DNA of 64,000 nt, from positions 666,705 to 730,704 of the forward strand of contig NZ_CBXV010000008.1 in NCBI RefSeq assembly GCF_000820845.2, read 5' to 3'. A model generated the notes under the pieces. It was given only the letters and a program-made list of their open reading frames with translations. It ran no database searches and was not told the origin of the DNA. Numbering within the stretch: position 1 is the first letter of the stretch; every line of letters starts with the position of its first letter. Positions 36,730-46,931 of the stretch are shown piece by piece. The position numbers and the translations under genes are program-made. The stretch is from Pyrinomonas methylaliphatogenes (GTDB lineage Bacteria > Acidobacteriota > Blastocatellia > Pyrinomonadales > Pyrinomonadaceae).

Positions 36730-39219
36730 TTATCGCGTGATGAGGATCTCCGTGACCGGCGCGGCGGGCAGTTCGACGCGCAGACGGTGCGCCGCCTTGT
36801 CGAATTCCACGCGCTCGATCTTACGCCCATCGGCGAGCACTTCGCGCGGCGGATCGCTCACCCCCAGAATCTCGATCGCGGAAGGCAGGCGCGCATCTTT
36901 GTATTCACCCGCGTGAGCGAAGGCGATACGCAAACCGAACTGCTCTTCGCTTAAGCGAACGATCGTGTTGAGGTAGCGTCCGTTGCGATAAGCATAGCCG
37001 TCACCTTCATCCTGATAGATGCGGCTTTCTCCACCGGCACCGGCTGCAACGACGAGCGTGAGCGGCGCGTTTTTCATCTCGTCCGTGTGCTGAACGGGCG
37101 CTTGGACGGCGAGCGCGGCTCCGGCTCTTACGAAGAAGGGCAAACGGTCGAGCGGCGCTTCGACCATCATTTCGCTTCCCCCTCGATAACGCGCGCCGGT
37201 CCACCAATCGATCCACTCATCGCCCGCGGGGAAGTAGACGCGCCGACGTCTTTCGCCTTCGCGCACCACGGGCGCAACCAGCACGTCGCGCCCGAGCAAG
37301 AACTGATCTTCGATCAAATAGGTGCGCACATCGTTCGGATACTCGAACCAAAGCGGACGCATGACGGGTGCGCCCGTCTCCTCGTGTTCGCGAAAGAGCG
37401 TGTAGATGTACGGCAAGAAGCGGTAACGCAGTTCGATCGTCGCGCGGTTGATGCGCTCAAACTCGGGGCCGAACGCCCACGGTTCCTGGTTGCGCGTCGG
37501 TCCACCCGATGAATGGCCGCGCAAGAATGGCGTGAAGATGGCAGCCTGCAACCAGCGGGCGTAAAGCTCGCCCGTCGGCAGCGGGTAATCGGCAAAACCG
37601 CCGACATCGGCGCCAGCAAAGGGGATGCCGGAAACGCCGAGGTTAGCCAGCATCGGGATGCTCAGTGCCAGATGATCCCACGTCGAAACGTTGTCGCCGG
37701 TCCAGACGGCGGAGTAACGTTGCACGCCTGCATAGGCGGCGCGCGTCAAGACGAACGGGCGCGCATCGGGACGCAGCCTCTTTAAACCCTCGAAGGTTGC
37801 GCGCGCCATCTGCATGCCGTAAACGTTATGGTAGCGACGGTGGGTGTCGGGGAGCACGCCTTCGCCCGCGTGCGGCACGTCGAGCGGAAAGGTCTTGCCC
37901 GGATGGTGCATGATGCGCGGTTCCGCGAGATCATCGGGCAAGAAGGTCGCCGGTTCATTCATGTCGTTCCAGAAGCCGGCGATCCCTTCATCCGTATGTT
38001 TCTTGTAAAGCGCCCCGAACCACGCGCGCGCTTTCGGATCGGTGAAATCGGGAAAGGCGCATGTGCCGGGCCAGACGCGCGCGTGAAACTCACTCCCATC
38101 AGCCGCGCGAACGAAATAGCCGCCTGCGCGACCTTGACGATAGACTTCGTATTGATCATCGACCTTGACGCCGGGATCGATGATGACCACAAGGCGAAAG
38201 CCCTGCACGCGAAGGTCGCGGATCATCTTCGCCGGATCGGGAAAGCGTCCGCGGTCCCACGTGAAGACGCGGTAGCCGTCCATATAATCTATGTCGAGGT
38301 AGATGACATCGCACGGGATGCGCTTTTCGCGAAAGGTGCGCGCCAGATCGCGCACGCGCGCTTCCGGATAGTAGGACCAACGCGATTGTTGAAATCCGAG
38401 CGCCCAGATGGGCGGTAGCGGCATACGTCCGGTCAGCTCCGTGTAGTCACGCAGGATGTTGTGCGGCGAACGCTCTTTGCCGCCCGTAAAGACGTAGTAG
38501 TTGATCTCGCCGCCCGCCGCGCCGAACGTGTAGCGCGCCGGATCGGTCTTGCCCATATCGAAATAGGTCCGGTGCGTGTTGTCGAAGAAGATGGCATAAG
38601 CCCGGCCTTGATGGAGCGCGATGAAGAAGGGGATGGATTTATAGAGCGGATCGGTGTTGCGGTCGTAAGCATAGGTGTCGTAGTTCCACATCACCATCGT
38701 CTGCCCGTGGCGTGACATGGGCAGAGCCTTTTCGCCGAAGCCGTAGTAAGTTTCGGTCGCCGGACGGAGCTTTGAAGTTTCGACTGCGCCCGTTTCGGGG
38801 TCGAAAGAGAAGGGGCGCGCCGGATCATCTTCGACGACCAGGCGCCCTTGCGCGTCGTAAATGACGGTGCGAAGCGGACGGTGGAAGATGACAAGCCGCG
38901 CGCCCATCGTGTTGATCTCGGTTCGATCGTCGAAACGGTTAACTTGTGCGCTGATTGCGATTCGCTTCTCCGTCTCCACAGCGTAAGAGAAATCGGGTTC
39001 GAACTCACCTTTAGGCGCGACGCGCACGTGCGCGACATCGGGCGCGATGAAGGCGATCGCCGCGCGCGCGCCGCTCGATAGGCGGAACGTCGCACCGTCA
39101 GGTCGCGGTTCGACCGCGACGACATCGCCTGCGGCGCGCCATGCGCCGCGCACATCGAAAGCAGAGGTGGCGGCGAGAAAGAGGAGGCAGACTATCGGGA
39201 ATCTTCTGCGCTTCGGCAT
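36730..39219 (-). CDS. Glycoside hydrolase family 31 (alpha-glucosidase-like), secreted
   Basis: 829 residues with a signal peptide (1-25, FPIVCLLFLAATSAFDVRG). A beta-sandwich galactose-mutarotase-like N-domain is followed by the GH31 catalytic barrel. The nucleophile is Asp419 in GFWNDMNEPATF, and the acid/base region contains RGHSSGGPTRNQEPW. PIWALGFQQSRWSYYPEARV and the substrate region DIDYMDGYRVFTWDR are typical for alpha-glucosidases and alpha-xylosidases. ATG 39219 (with GGAGAG upstream) is chosen because it gives the signal peptide; a longer frame to 39354 is not. A PfkB-type sugar kinase lies just upstream on the same strand, suggesting use of the released sugar. Confidence 0.92.
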   Translation of the reverse strand: MPKRRRFPIVCLLFLAATSAFDVRGAWRAAGDVVAVEPRPDGATFRLSSGARAAIAFIAPDVAHVRVAPKGEFEPDFSYAVETEKRIAISAQVNRFDDRTEINTMGARLVIFHRPLRTVIYDAQGRLVVEDDPARPFSFDPETGAVETSKLRPATETYYGFGEKALPMSRHGQTMVMWNYDTYAYDRNTDPLYKSIPFFIALHQGRAYAIFFDNTHRTYFDMGKTDPARYTFGAAGGEINYYVFTGGKERSPHNILRDYTELTGRMPLPPIWALGFQQSRWSYYPEARVRDLARTFREKRIPCDVIYLDIDYMDGYRVFTWDRGRFPDPAKMIRDLRVQGFRLVVIIDPGVKVDDQYEVYRQGRAGGYFVRAADGSEFHARVWPGTCAFPDFTDPKARAWFGALYKKHTDEGIAGFWNDMNEPATFLPDDLAEPRIMHHPGKTFPLDVPHAGEGVLPDTHRRYHNVYGMQMARATFEGLKRLRPDARPFVLTRAAYAGVQRYSAVWTGDNVSTWDHLALSIPMLANLGVSGIPFAGADVGGFADYPLPTGELYARWLQAAIFTPFLRGHSSGGPTRNQEPWAFGPEFERINRATIELRYRFLPYIYTLFREHEETGAPVMRPLWFEYPNDVRTYLIEDQFLLGRDVLVAPVVREGERRRRVYFPAGDEWIDWWTGARYRGGSEMMVEAPLDRLPFFVRAGAALAVQAPVQHTDEMKNAPLTLVVAAGAGGESRIYQDEGDGYAYRNGRYLNTIVRLSEEQFGLRIAFAHAGEYKDARLPSAIEILGVSDPPREVLADGRKIERVEFDKAAHRLRVELPAAPVTEILITR

Positions 39220-39354
39220 TGATTTCGCTCTCCGTTCTTTCAACTTGTCGTCGAAATCGCCCACTTTAGTTAAAAACAGAGCAGCGCTGTTGGTCAATGG
39301 GCCACTCTTTAGATGAAGTTCGAGATGAATCGAATGGCGCGCTGGCCGAATCAT

Positions 39355-40296
39355 TCAGCCGAGCGATTGAAGATAAGCGTAAAGCTCTTCGCGCGTCGGG
39401 AGAGCCTTGCGCGCGCCGAGAGCGCGACACTTGAGCGCGGCGACGGCGCAACCCATCTTCAAGCATGTTTCGAGTTCCTCTCCTTGCAGGAGGCCGTAGA
39501 GGAATCCGGTGTGAAAGGCGTCGCCTGCGCCGGTCGTGTCGCGGCAACCGCCGGGCACAGGCAGCGCCGTCGTTTCGATGAACAGCCCTTCGTGGTAGAG
39601 CAACGCGCCGCGCGTCCCGCGCGTCATGCCGACCACAGCGCAACCGTACCGCGCCTTGATCTCCATCAAGGCGGCGCGTTCGTCGGTCAACCCCGTAAGT
39701 CGGCGCGGGAACTCCGCCGACGAGATGAGGACATCGATCAGCGGCAGAAGTTGCGGCAGCCCATCATAGATGTTGTCTATATCGGCGGAGACGATGGTCC
39801 CGGCGCGGCGGGCTTCACGAGCCACCTGCGCACAGGCGGGCGGGTCGTGGGCATCCAGATGCAGTATCCGCCCGCGTTCGGCGAATCCGACCGGGGCCTC
39901 CCATTCGCTGTAAGCCAAGCGTTCATCGCGATCCCAGAGGATGGTCCGTTCGCCCGTGCGCGCATCGATGATGATGAAGGCGACCTGCGTGCGTGCCCCT
40001 TCGACGATCTCGACGAAATCCGTGTTGACGCCTTCATCGACGAGCGATTGCAACCCTTTGCGCCCCTCTTCGTCCGATCCGAAGCGCCCCGCGTAGGCCG
40101 TGCGCAACCCCAGGCGGCGCAACCCGACCATGGCCGAAGCCGTCTGCCCGCCAGCGGATTGCGCGTACTCGAGAAAGCGCGTCTTTGTGTCGAACGCCGG
40201 ATACTGCGGCGCGACGATTAAGTGATCGAAGGCGTTCAACCCGAATCCGACGCAGTCGAACTCCCTCTTTTCGGGCAACTTGAGCGGGAAACGCAT
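39355..40296 (-). CDS. PfkB family carbohydrate kinase
   Basis: 313 residues of ribokinase fold. The N-terminal substrate block is YAQSAGGQTASAMVGLRRLG and the catalytic signature DTTGAGDAFHTGFL with the base Asp is complete. The family phosphorylates sugars such as fructose, ribose, adenosine or KDG; the exact substrate cannot be deduced. It lies 135 bp upstream of the GH31 gene on the same strand, so both may be transcribed together. It is divergent from uvrC with a short gap of 68 bp. Confidence 0.88.
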   Translation of the reverse strand: MRFPLKLPEKREFDCVGFGLNAFDHLIVAPQYPAFDTKTRFLEYAQSAGGQTASAMVGLRRLGLRTAYAGRFGSDEEGRKGLQSLVDEGVNTDFVEIVEGARTQVAFIIIDARTGERTILWDRDERLAYSEWEAPVGFAERGRILHLDAHDPPACAQVAREARRAGTIVSADIDNIYDGLPQLLPLIDVLISSAEFPRRLTGLTDERAALMEIKARYGCAVVGMTRGTRGALLYHEGLFIETTALPVPGGCRDTTGAGDAFHTGFLYGLLQGEELETCLKMGCAVAALKCRALGARKALPTREELYAYLQSLG

Positions 40297-40364
40297 CGCG
40301 ATTCGCTCCGTTCGCTGGAATCCTGTACAATTTCAATCATAAGGCTTGACGACGTGTAAGCGCC

Positions 40365-42209
40365 ATGACCCTCGAAGAGAAACTTCAGCTTCTGCCGACC
40401 GAGCCTGGTGTCTACATTTACAAAGACGCCGAGGGGCGCATCATCTACGTCGGCAAGGCGAAAAGTCTACGTCACCGCGTGCGCTCTTATTTTCAATCGA
40501 ACCGCGCGCTCGACGCGAAGACGCGCGAACTGATTCGCCGCATCGCTGATCTCGAATTCATCGTCACGGATACGGAAGTCGAAGCGCTGGTCCTCGAAGC
40601 GAATCTGATCAAGCGTCACAAGCCGCGCTACAACGTTCTGCTCAAAGACGACAAACAGTATCCCCACCTGAAGCTGACGATCAATGAACCTTTCCCGCGC
40701 GTCATGATCACGCGGCGCGTAGAGCGCGACGGAGCGCTCTATTTCGGCCCTTTCCTGCCGGCCAGTCTGGCGCGCCGGACGATCGATCTCATCAATCGCA
40801 CGTTCCAGCTTCGCACATGCGACATCGAGATCGATGGGAGACTGCCACGCCCATGTCTCGAATATCACATCAAACGGTGCCTCGGCCCGTGCGTTCGAGA
40901 GTTATGCTCGCCCGAACAATACAAAGAAGCCGTGCGCGACGTGCGACTGTTTCTCGAAGGGAAGAACAAAGAGCTGGTTGAAGACCTCGAACGGCGCATG
41001 TACGCGGCTTCGGATGCGATGAACTTCGAACTGGCGGCCAAATACCGCGACATGCGCAAAACGGTGCTCGCGCTCGCCGAACAGCAGAAGATGGCAACTT
41101 CGCCCGACCGTGACGTTGACATCTTCGGCTACCACCGCGAAGGCGCGCGTTTGGCGTTGCAGCTTTTCACCATGCGCGAAGGCAAAGTGGTCGGGCGGCG
41201 CGAGTTCTTCTGGGAGGATCTGCCGGAAGAGGGTTTCGATCCGTCGGCCTTCTTGAGCGAAGTGCTGGCCCAGTACTACTCGACCGATTACGTGCCGCGC
41301 GAGATCTACGTGCCGATAGATTTCGAGGACCGCGAACTTCTGGAGAAGGCTTTGAGCGAGCGGCGCGGACGGCGCGTCCACATCATCGTCCCGCAACGCG
41401 GCGAAAAGCGCGATCTGGTCGAACTCGTCGAAAAGAACGCACGGCTCGCCTTCGAGCAGCGTTTCCGCCTCCTCAAGCCCGACATGCAGCGCGTGCTCGA
41501 AGAGCTGCAAGAGGTCCTGGAGTTGCCGCGCTACCCGGCGCGCATCGAGTCGTTTGACGTGTCGAACATCTCGGGCACGGACACCGTGGCAGCGTTGGTG
41601 GTGTGCGAAAACGGGCGCATCGACCGCGCCGCCGGCAGACGCTTCCGCATCAAGACGGTCGAAGGCGCGAACGATCCGGCGGCGATGCGCGAAGCGGTCT
41701 TCCGCCGTTATCGGCGCCAGTTGGAAGAGCGAAACCCGCTGCCCGATCTCGTCCTGATCGACGGCGGGCGGACGCAGCTTCAAGCGGCGGCGGATGCGAT
41801 GCGCGAACTCGATCTAGAAGCCATCCCGCTGGTCGGTGTGGTCAAACCTCAGGGTCGCCACAACGAAGTTTCGCATCTTCTGGTGCGCGGGCGCGAGCAT
41901 GAACCTATCTATCTCGATGCGCACTCGCCGGTCCTTCATCTCATCCAGATGATCCGCGACGAGACGCATCGCGCGGCGGTCGCTTATCATCGCAAGCGGC
42001 GCGAACTGCGCGACTTCACCTCGGAGTTGACGGCCATTCCGGGCGTCGGCGAGAAGCGCAAGAACCGACTGCTCCGCCATTTCGGCTCGATCACGCGCAT
42101 CGCGCAAGCGAGCGTCGAGGAGCTTAAGCCGTTTGTCGGACGCGCCACCGCCGAAGAGATCGTCGCCCACTTCGCCCGCCAACGCGAAGCGGCGCAGGCC
42201 GGAGAGTGA
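40365..42209 (+). CDS. uvrC: Excinuclease ABC subunit C
   Basis: 614 residues, normal for UvrC. The N-terminal GIY-YIG nuclease domain shows GVYIYKDAEGRIIYVGKAKSL, making the 3' incision. A UVR domain follows near residue 205-240 (EDLERRMYAASDAMNFELAAKYRD) that binds UvrB. The RNase H-like 5'-incision domain contains RIESFDVSNISGTDTVAALV and DLVLIDGGRTQL. A C-terminal helix-hairpin-helix pair (IPGVGEKRKNRLLRHFGS) binds DNA. ATG 40365 is the only sensible start. An MBL-fold gene follows after 30 bp and is probably co-transcribed. Confidence 0.96.
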   Translation: MTLEEKLQLLPTEPGVYIYKDAEGRIIYVGKAKSLRHRVRSYFQSNRALDAKTRELIRRIADLEFIVTDTEVEALVLEANLIKRHKPRYNVLLKDDKQYPHLKLTINEPFPRVMITRRVERDGALYFGPFLPASLARRTIDLINRTFQLRTCDIEIDGRLPRPCLEYHIKRCLGPCVRELCSPEQYKEAVRDVRLFLEGKNKELVEDLERRMYAASDAMNFELAAKYRDMRKTVLALAEQQKMATSPDRDVDIFGYHREGARLALQLFTMREGKVVGRREFFWEDLPEEGFDPSAFLSEVLAQYYSTDYVPREIYVPIDFEDRELLEKALSERRGRRVHIIVPQRGEKRDLVELVEKNARLAFEQRFRLLKPDMQRVLEELQEVLELPRYPARIESFDVSNISGTDTVAALVVCENGRIDRAAGRRFRIKTVEGANDPAAMREAVFRRYRRQLEERNPLPDLVLIDGGRTQLQAAADAMRELDLEAIPLVGVVKPQGRHNEVSHLLVRGREHEPIYLDAHSPVLHLIQMIRDETHRAAVAYHRKRRELRDFTSELTAIPGVGEKRKNRLLRHFGSITRIAQASVEELKPFVGRATAEEIVAHFARQREAAQAGE

Positions 42210-42239
42210 CCGAAGATTCCTCGGCGAGAGCCCGAATTT

Positions 42240-43202
42240 ATGCGCATACATCCGATCACATTACCGACGCCTTTCGAGATTGGACCGGTCAACGTCTATC
42301 TCATCCTGGACGATCCCGTGACCTTGATCGACACGGGACCGAAGACGCCCGAAGCGCTCGAGGCTTTGCGCGAGGGTTTGCGTCGAGCCGGAGTGCGCCT
42401 CTTGGACATCGAGCGGATCGTACTCACGCATACGCACGAGGACCATTGCGGATTGGCGCGCAGGTTGCTCGATGAGGCGCCTGACGCGGAGGTTCACGTT
42501 CATTTATGGGAGGCGGGCCATCTGGCGTCGCGTTTAGCTTATGAGGAATACCGCGCGCTGCTGTTGCGTGCGGGCGTGCCAACGGATGCGGTCGAGGCGA
42601 TGCGTGGGCTTTATGATGGTATGCGCCGTTACACCGATCCGCTCGAGCCGGGCCAGTGCCGTGAGCTTTTAGATGAGCAAGAGCTAGAGTTCGCCTCCGG
42701 CTCGCTGCGCGTCATTCACACGCCGGGGCATACGCCCGGTTCGTGTTCGTTCTTGCGTGAAGCGGATCGCACCGTCATCGCCGGCGATTGCGTTTTGAAG
42801 CGCATCACCCCTAATCCCATCCTCGCGCCCGATCCCATCGACCGCTCGCGTCGTTTCCGTTCGCTCGAAGAGTATCTGGTGAGCTTGGCGCGGTTGCGCA
42901 GTTTCGCGCCGACGCTCGTTTATGGCGGGCATGGTGAGCCGATCAACGATTACGAGGAGCTTTTCAACCGCTACCTGCGCCAGTTACGCGAGCGCCAAAA
43001 GGAATTGTTGCGGCTCATACCGAAACGGGGCGCGACCGCGTGGGAGCTTTCATTCGCGCTCTTCCCTGATGTCGGCGAAGCTCAACGTTTCCTCGCCCTA
43101 TCGGAGACGATCGCCCATCTGGATCTCGCCTCTGCCGAAGGGAAATTGGCCGTCGAGATGAGCGATGGGCGCGAGATCTACGTCCGAAGTGCGGTCGTTT
43201 GA
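42240..43202 (+). CDS. MBL-fold metallo-hydrolase with C-terminal winged-helix segment
   Basis: 320 residues. The metallo-beta-lactamase motif H-x-H-x-D-H is seen as His64, His66, Asp68, His69 in LTHTHEDHCG, followed by HTPGHTPGSCSF and VYGGHGEPI. The C-terminal ~70 residues (LLRLIPKRGATAWELSFALFP) form a winged helix as in LACTB2-like hydrolases. Members hydrolyse thioesters, RNA or other esters; the substrate is unknown. It sits 30 bp after uvrC and ends 11 bp before a convergent methyltransferase gene. Confidence 0.9.
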   Translation: MRIHPITLPTPFEIGPVNVYLILDDPVTLIDTGPKTPEALEALREGLRRAGVRLLDIERIVLTHTHEDHCGLARRLLDEAPDAEVHVHLWEAGHLASRLAYEEYRALLLRAGVPTDAVEAMRGLYDGMRRYTDPLEPGQCRELLDEQELEFASGSLRVIHTPGHTPGSCSFLREADRTVIAGDCVLKRITPNPILAPDPIDRSRRFRSLEEYLVSLARLRSFAPTLVYGGHGEPINDYEELFNRYLRQLRERQKELLRLIPKRGATAWELSFALFPDVGEAQRFLALSETIAHLDLASAEGKLAVEMSDGREIYVRSAVV

Positions 43203-43213
43203 ATCGATAGCCA

Positions 43214-43867
43214 TCAAGGTGCGCTCTCATCATGCGCTGGGGACTTTTGCCGTTGATCCTTGATCACTTCGAATTCGAAGTGGAGCGTTTTGCCGCGAAT
43301 GATGAAACTCAAGTAGGCCTCCCAGAAGCGGCGAATGAAGCGCAGCGAAGGAAAGCGATTGGGGCTATTGATGAGAAGTTCGAAACCGAGCAGGCGCCAG
43401 AATCTGAGCAATGTGATGCGAATCACGCGCGTCCGCAGCGTGATGTCGCTGTAGAAGGCGAACTCCGGTTTCTTCTTCTCCGAAAAGTATGAGAAGGATT
43501 CGCTCGTCAAATGATGGCGATGAGTCGGGTCGCAGAAAGAGGCAACGTCCGTGTAATGCGGCGTTTCGAGGATGATGCGCGCGCCCGGTTTCGCTATCCG
43601 ATAAAGTTCCGCCATCACGGCAGGGATGTCCGCGAGATGCTCGATCACTTGATTGCCGATGATCAGATCGAACTCATTGTCAGGAAAAGGGTAAGGGAAT
43701 TGATTGAGGTCATGAATGACGTCAGCATCCGTCTTCGGATTGATGTCGATCCCGATCGCGCCCGGCGTCTTATGCTTGCCGCAACCGAGATCGAGGATCT
43801 TCAACGAGCGCGCCGCCTGTCGATCGCTCAAGGATCTTCTCCCCTCGTCCCGTGAATTCGCCGCCAT
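43214..43867 (-). CDS. SAM-dependent class I methyltransferase
   Basis: 217 residues from ATG 43867; an in-frame TTG at 43912 is an alternative. LKILDLGCGKHKTPGAIGID is motif I for SAM binding, followed by LIIGNQVIEHLADIPAVMAELYRIAKPGARIILETPH, a Methyltransf_11 pattern. The substrate is not deducible; relatives occur in cell-surface polysaccharide clusters. The C-terminal half is aromatic and basic (ITLLRFWRLLGFELLINSPNRFPSLRF) and may contact a membrane lipid. It stands alone, convergent with the MBL gene. Confidence 0.85.
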   Translation of the reverse strand: MAANSRDEGRRSLSDRQAARSLKILDLGCGKHKTPGAIGIDINPKTDADVIHDLNQFPYPFPDNEFDLIIGNQVIEHLADIPAVMAELYRIAKPGARIILETPHYTDVASFCDPTHRHHLTSESFSYFSEKKKPEFAFYSDITLRTRVIRITLLRFWRLLGFELLINSPNRFPSLRFIRRFWEAYLSFIIRGKTLHFEFEVIKDQRQKSPAHDESAP

Positions 43868-44024
43868 TTGTAATACAACATCGGGGCGCTTTTTTGAAGG
43901 GCCAGCAGTCAACGCGCGGGCTTTCGCCCGACATCAAACTAATTCTGGAACGGCACTCCCTCTAACTGCGTGTAGTAATCTAGCGACGGATCACTTCTTT
44001 GCTTGTCCTGAGGAGGATCAAACG

Positions 44025-44873
44025 ATGAGGCGGAAAGCGTTTGCTCTTCTGGTTTCGATCCTTTTCCCGATGGCTGTTAGGGCCCAGCAGGTTGGACCCG
44101 AAGTGGCGATCACCATCGGCGGCAACTATCTCGGCGTGTTCACAAAAGACATCACGCGAGATGAGATGGGGCGCTATGGGTTGAATGAGCCGCGCGGCGT
44201 CCGCGTCACTGAGGTCATCAAAGGAAGCCCCGCCGATAAAGCCGGGCTGCGCGAAGGGGACGTGATCTTACGTTACGACGGCGAAGTGGTGACCAACACG
44301 CGCAAGCTGACGCGCCTGATCCAGGAATCGCCCGCCGAACATCAGGCGCGGTTAACCATTTTGCGTGAGGGCAAAGAGCAAGAGATCGTCGTCACTTTGG
44401 GCGAACGGCGCGGGTTACAGGATTTGACGGGTGAGATGGCGCGCTTGCGAAACGCGATCGTCAGCATCGGCGCGACCCGTCGTTTGGGCATCAGCACGGA
44501 GAGTTTGACTAAACAGTTGGCCGATTACTTCGGCGTCGCTGAAGGTCAAGGTGTGCTCGTCACTTCGGTCGAACCCGGCAGCCCGGCGGATCGCGCTGGA
44601 CTCAAGGCCGGCGACGTCATCGTCGAAGTCGATGGCGAGAAGGTGGGAAACGCCGCATCTCTTACACGCGCGATCAACCGCAAGGCTGATGGCGAGGTGA
44701 CGCTTACGATCGTCCGCAACAAACAACGGCTGACGATCAAAGCCACGCCAGAGCGAAGAGGCGGGTTTGACTTCGATCGCGCGTTCACCTTCCGCTGGCC
44801 GGTCGAACTCTACTGGCCCAACATCCGTTTGTCTTCGCCCGCGTTCGAGTTTGTGGCGCCCGAACTTCGATGA
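44025..44873 (+). CDS. Secreted protein with two PDZ domains
   Basis: 282 residues from ATG 44025, which has a perfect AGGAGGA box eight bases upstream. Signal peptide about 1-21 (ALLVSILFPMAVRAQQ). The first PDZ domain covers about 30-125 (GVRVTEVIKGSPADKAGLREGDVI) and the second about 150-245 (GVLVTSVEPGSPADRAGLKAGDVI). No serine-protease domain is attached, unlike DegP/HtrA. It is probably a periplasmic adaptor that binds C-terminal peptides or regulates a protease. It converges on the TPR gene with only five bases between the two stops. Confidence 0.85.
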   Translation: MRRKAFALLVSILFPMAVRAQQVGPEVAITIGGNYLGVFTKDITRDEMGRYGLNEPRGVRVTEVIKGSPADKAGLREGDVILRYDGEVVTNTRKLTRLIQESPAEHQARLTILREGKEQEIVVTLGERRGLQDLTGEMARLRNAIVSIGATRRLGISTESLTKQLADYFGVAEGQGVLVTSVEPGSPADRAGLKAGDVIVEVDGEKVGNAASLTRAINRKADGEVTLTIVRNKQRLTIKATPERRGGFDFDRAFTFRWPVELYWPNIRLSSPAFEFVAPELR

Positions 44874-44878
44874 GCGCA

Positions 44879-46723
44879 TCAGCGCTGCGGCGTTGTGCCC
44901 CTCTTCTTCGCCAACAGATTGGCTTTGGCCGTGAGGGCTTCTTGATAAGCGCCGCCGACGACTTGGCCCACTTTGATCGCGGCGTCGAATTCGCGTAGGG
45001 CTTCGTCATCGCGTTCGAAGAAGGCGAGGATGCGCCCCATCGCCGTATGGGCCCGCGAGAGCAGGGCGCCGTCTCTTTCAGGCGAGGCATGTTCGATCGA
45101 GGCGCGATAGTTCGCCAGCGCGCGATTGAGCCGTTCGGCGAGCGCCTCGTCATCTGTCGTGTCTTCCGCCGCGAGGCTCGCCGCTTGCGCGAGCGCGAAA
45201 TAGATCCGCGGCTCGCTCGGATGCTCTTTGAGCATCTCTTTCAATCGAGCTTCAGCCGCGACGTAATTGCGCAGGCGCAGCAGCTCATCCACCTCGGCGA
45301 GATCCTTGATCAAGGATGCGCGGCGCGCATCTTCGGCTACCTCGCTTGCGCGCGCCGTTTCGACGCGACGTGAGGCGACGCGCTCGCGCGCGGCGCGGTA
45401 TTCGGCAGGACGCCGCATCTCTCGCGTTGCGTCGAAAGAGGCGATCATGTCGGAGAAGAAGTTGGCGATATCGAAGCCGGAACCTTCCAGATCGCGCAGC
45501 TTTTCGGCGAAGTAGAAGTCGAGAACCGCCCCGCGCTCATAAGCTTCGGCCAGTTGCGCCGTCGTCTCATCGGCGATCGCTGCGCGCAATTTGTCGGCTT
45601 CTTCTCGGATCCTCTGTTGCTCAGCGGGCGTCGAAGCGCGTTTGTAACGCGCGCTCATCTCCTGCTGCAAGGCGAAGAGCTTGATCATCTCGTCGATGCG
45701 CGCGTCGGCGGCGATGACCAACGAGCGCGCGACGGCGAAAAAGAGATCGGGCGCTTTGCTCTCTTTCGCATTCGGGCGCGAGTCTATGATCTGCTTGATG
45801 GCCTCGCGCCGCGCCGCGATGTCACGACCGAAGCGGACAATCAAGGGGTCGAGCACGTACTGCAAGTAAGCGCGCCGCAATTCTGACAGGAGCGGATTGA
45901 TGTTGTAAGGGATGATCGCGTAATAATCGTCGCCGATGATGCGGAAGTTGATCGTCTCCGGAGCGGCCAATAGATCCGGGATGACGTGAAACGTGCGCCG
46001 GCGCACGCGCGTGGTAAAAGCTGGTCCAGCCTTCTTGCCCTTGTTCTGCATAGATTGGTCGGTTTCCGGGACGCGCTCGATGACTTCGGTCACCGGGCGC
46101 GTGTGAAGGTAGGAGAGGACGAGGCGGACCATCTCAGCCGTCGGCGCGCGCAATCGCTCGGCGGCCACGCGATATGTGCGAAGGTAGTTCGGCAGATTCT
46201 CTTCCAGCCCCGATCTTCTGTAGAACTGGCGAAGCAGCGGCGCGAAATCGAGCAGTTCAACGACCTCGGCGGGAAGATCGTCCGTCTTCGCGGGAGCCTC
46301 GAAATCGGGTGGTCCACCGAGAGCCAGCGCCAGCGAGACATAGCGTGCAGCTTGCTCAGCCGGGGTCGCTGGTGCGGGAAGCTTGTGGCGTTCGTAGAAT
46401 CCACGCAAGCGCGCGCGTAGCTCCGCATCGAGGTTGACCAGATCGCGGCGCACCGCAGCGCGAAAGGCCGACGGCGCCCCGGGTTCAGGATCGAATCCGG
46501 CGGCCTCGAGCGCTACCATCATGGCGATCAATCGGGCATCAGGTTCGATCACCACGCCGTACTCGGCCAGATCAAAGGTTTCTGCGCGCCCCTGCTCTGT
46601 GCGCCCTTGCGTCTTCGAGGTGGCTTGAGTAGTTTGCGCGCGCGCTGCAACAGACCAAAATAGAGATGCCGCGCAGAGAAGGTTGATGAACGGTTTCATA
46701 GAAGTGACGACTCTCGAATTCAT
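44879..46723 (-). CDS. Secreted TPR-containing protein of unknown function
   Basis: 614 residues. Signal peptide about 9-29 (MKPFINLLCAASLFWSVAARAQ). The N-terminal two thirds are helical with no recognised domain. Residues ~500-600 contain tetratricopeptide-like helices (LRLRNYVAAEARLKEMLKEHPSEPRIYFALAQAASL and RAHTAMGRILAFFERDDEALREFDAAIKV), suggesting protein-protein contacts in the periplasm. The start at ATG 46723 follows GGATGAGAG; ATG 46699 is also possible. It is divergent from the S46 peptidase gene, and a role together with that enzyme is possible but unsupported. Confidence 0.75.
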   Translation of the reverse strand: MNSRVVTSMKPFINLLCAASLFWSVAARAQTTQATSKTQGRTEQGRAETFDLAEYGVVIEPDARLIAMMVALEAAGFDPEPGAPSAFRAAVRRDLVNLDAELRARLRGFYERHKLPAPATPAEQAARYVSLALALGGPPDFEAPAKTDDLPAEVVELLDFAPLLRQFYRRSGLEENLPNYLRTYRVAAERLRAPTAEMVRLVLSYLHTRPVTEVIERVPETDQSMQNKGKKAGPAFTTRVRRRTFHVIPDLLAAPETINFRIIGDDYYAIIPYNINPLLSELRRAYLQYVLDPLIVRFGRDIAARREAIKQIIDSRPNAKESKAPDLFFAVARSLVIAADARIDEMIKLFALQQEMSARYKRASTPAEQQRIREEADKLRAAIADETTAQLAEAYERGAVLDFYFAEKLRDLEGSGFDIANFFSDMIASFDATREMRRPAEYRAARERVASRRVETARASEVAEDARRASLIKDLAEVDELLRLRNYVAAEARLKEMLKEHPSEPRIYFALAQAASLAAEDTTDDEALAERLNRALANYRASIEHASPERDGALLSRAHTAMGRILAFFERDDEALREFDAAIKVGQVVGGAYQEALTAKANLLAKKRGTTPQR

Positions 46724-46931
46724 GTTCTCTCATCCTAAAGGATGCCACATTCGGGCCGTGGGATACCACTCTGTGAGGGCGAGGCTTGAGCCGTTGCCAT
46801 GTAGAAGTCGCTCGACATCATCGAACAGATCAGCCTATCGCAGATCAAAGCTTGGTTTGTCTTCTCGAAACTGTGCTATTCTAGCCTCGCTCCCCGAAAG
46901 ATTCAGAGACCTTCTTCGATCGAGGGGAAAA

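Noticed and set aside
39313-40221. Plus-strand frame opposite the PfkB kinase
   Set aside because: Shadow of the kinase on the other strand; no motif.
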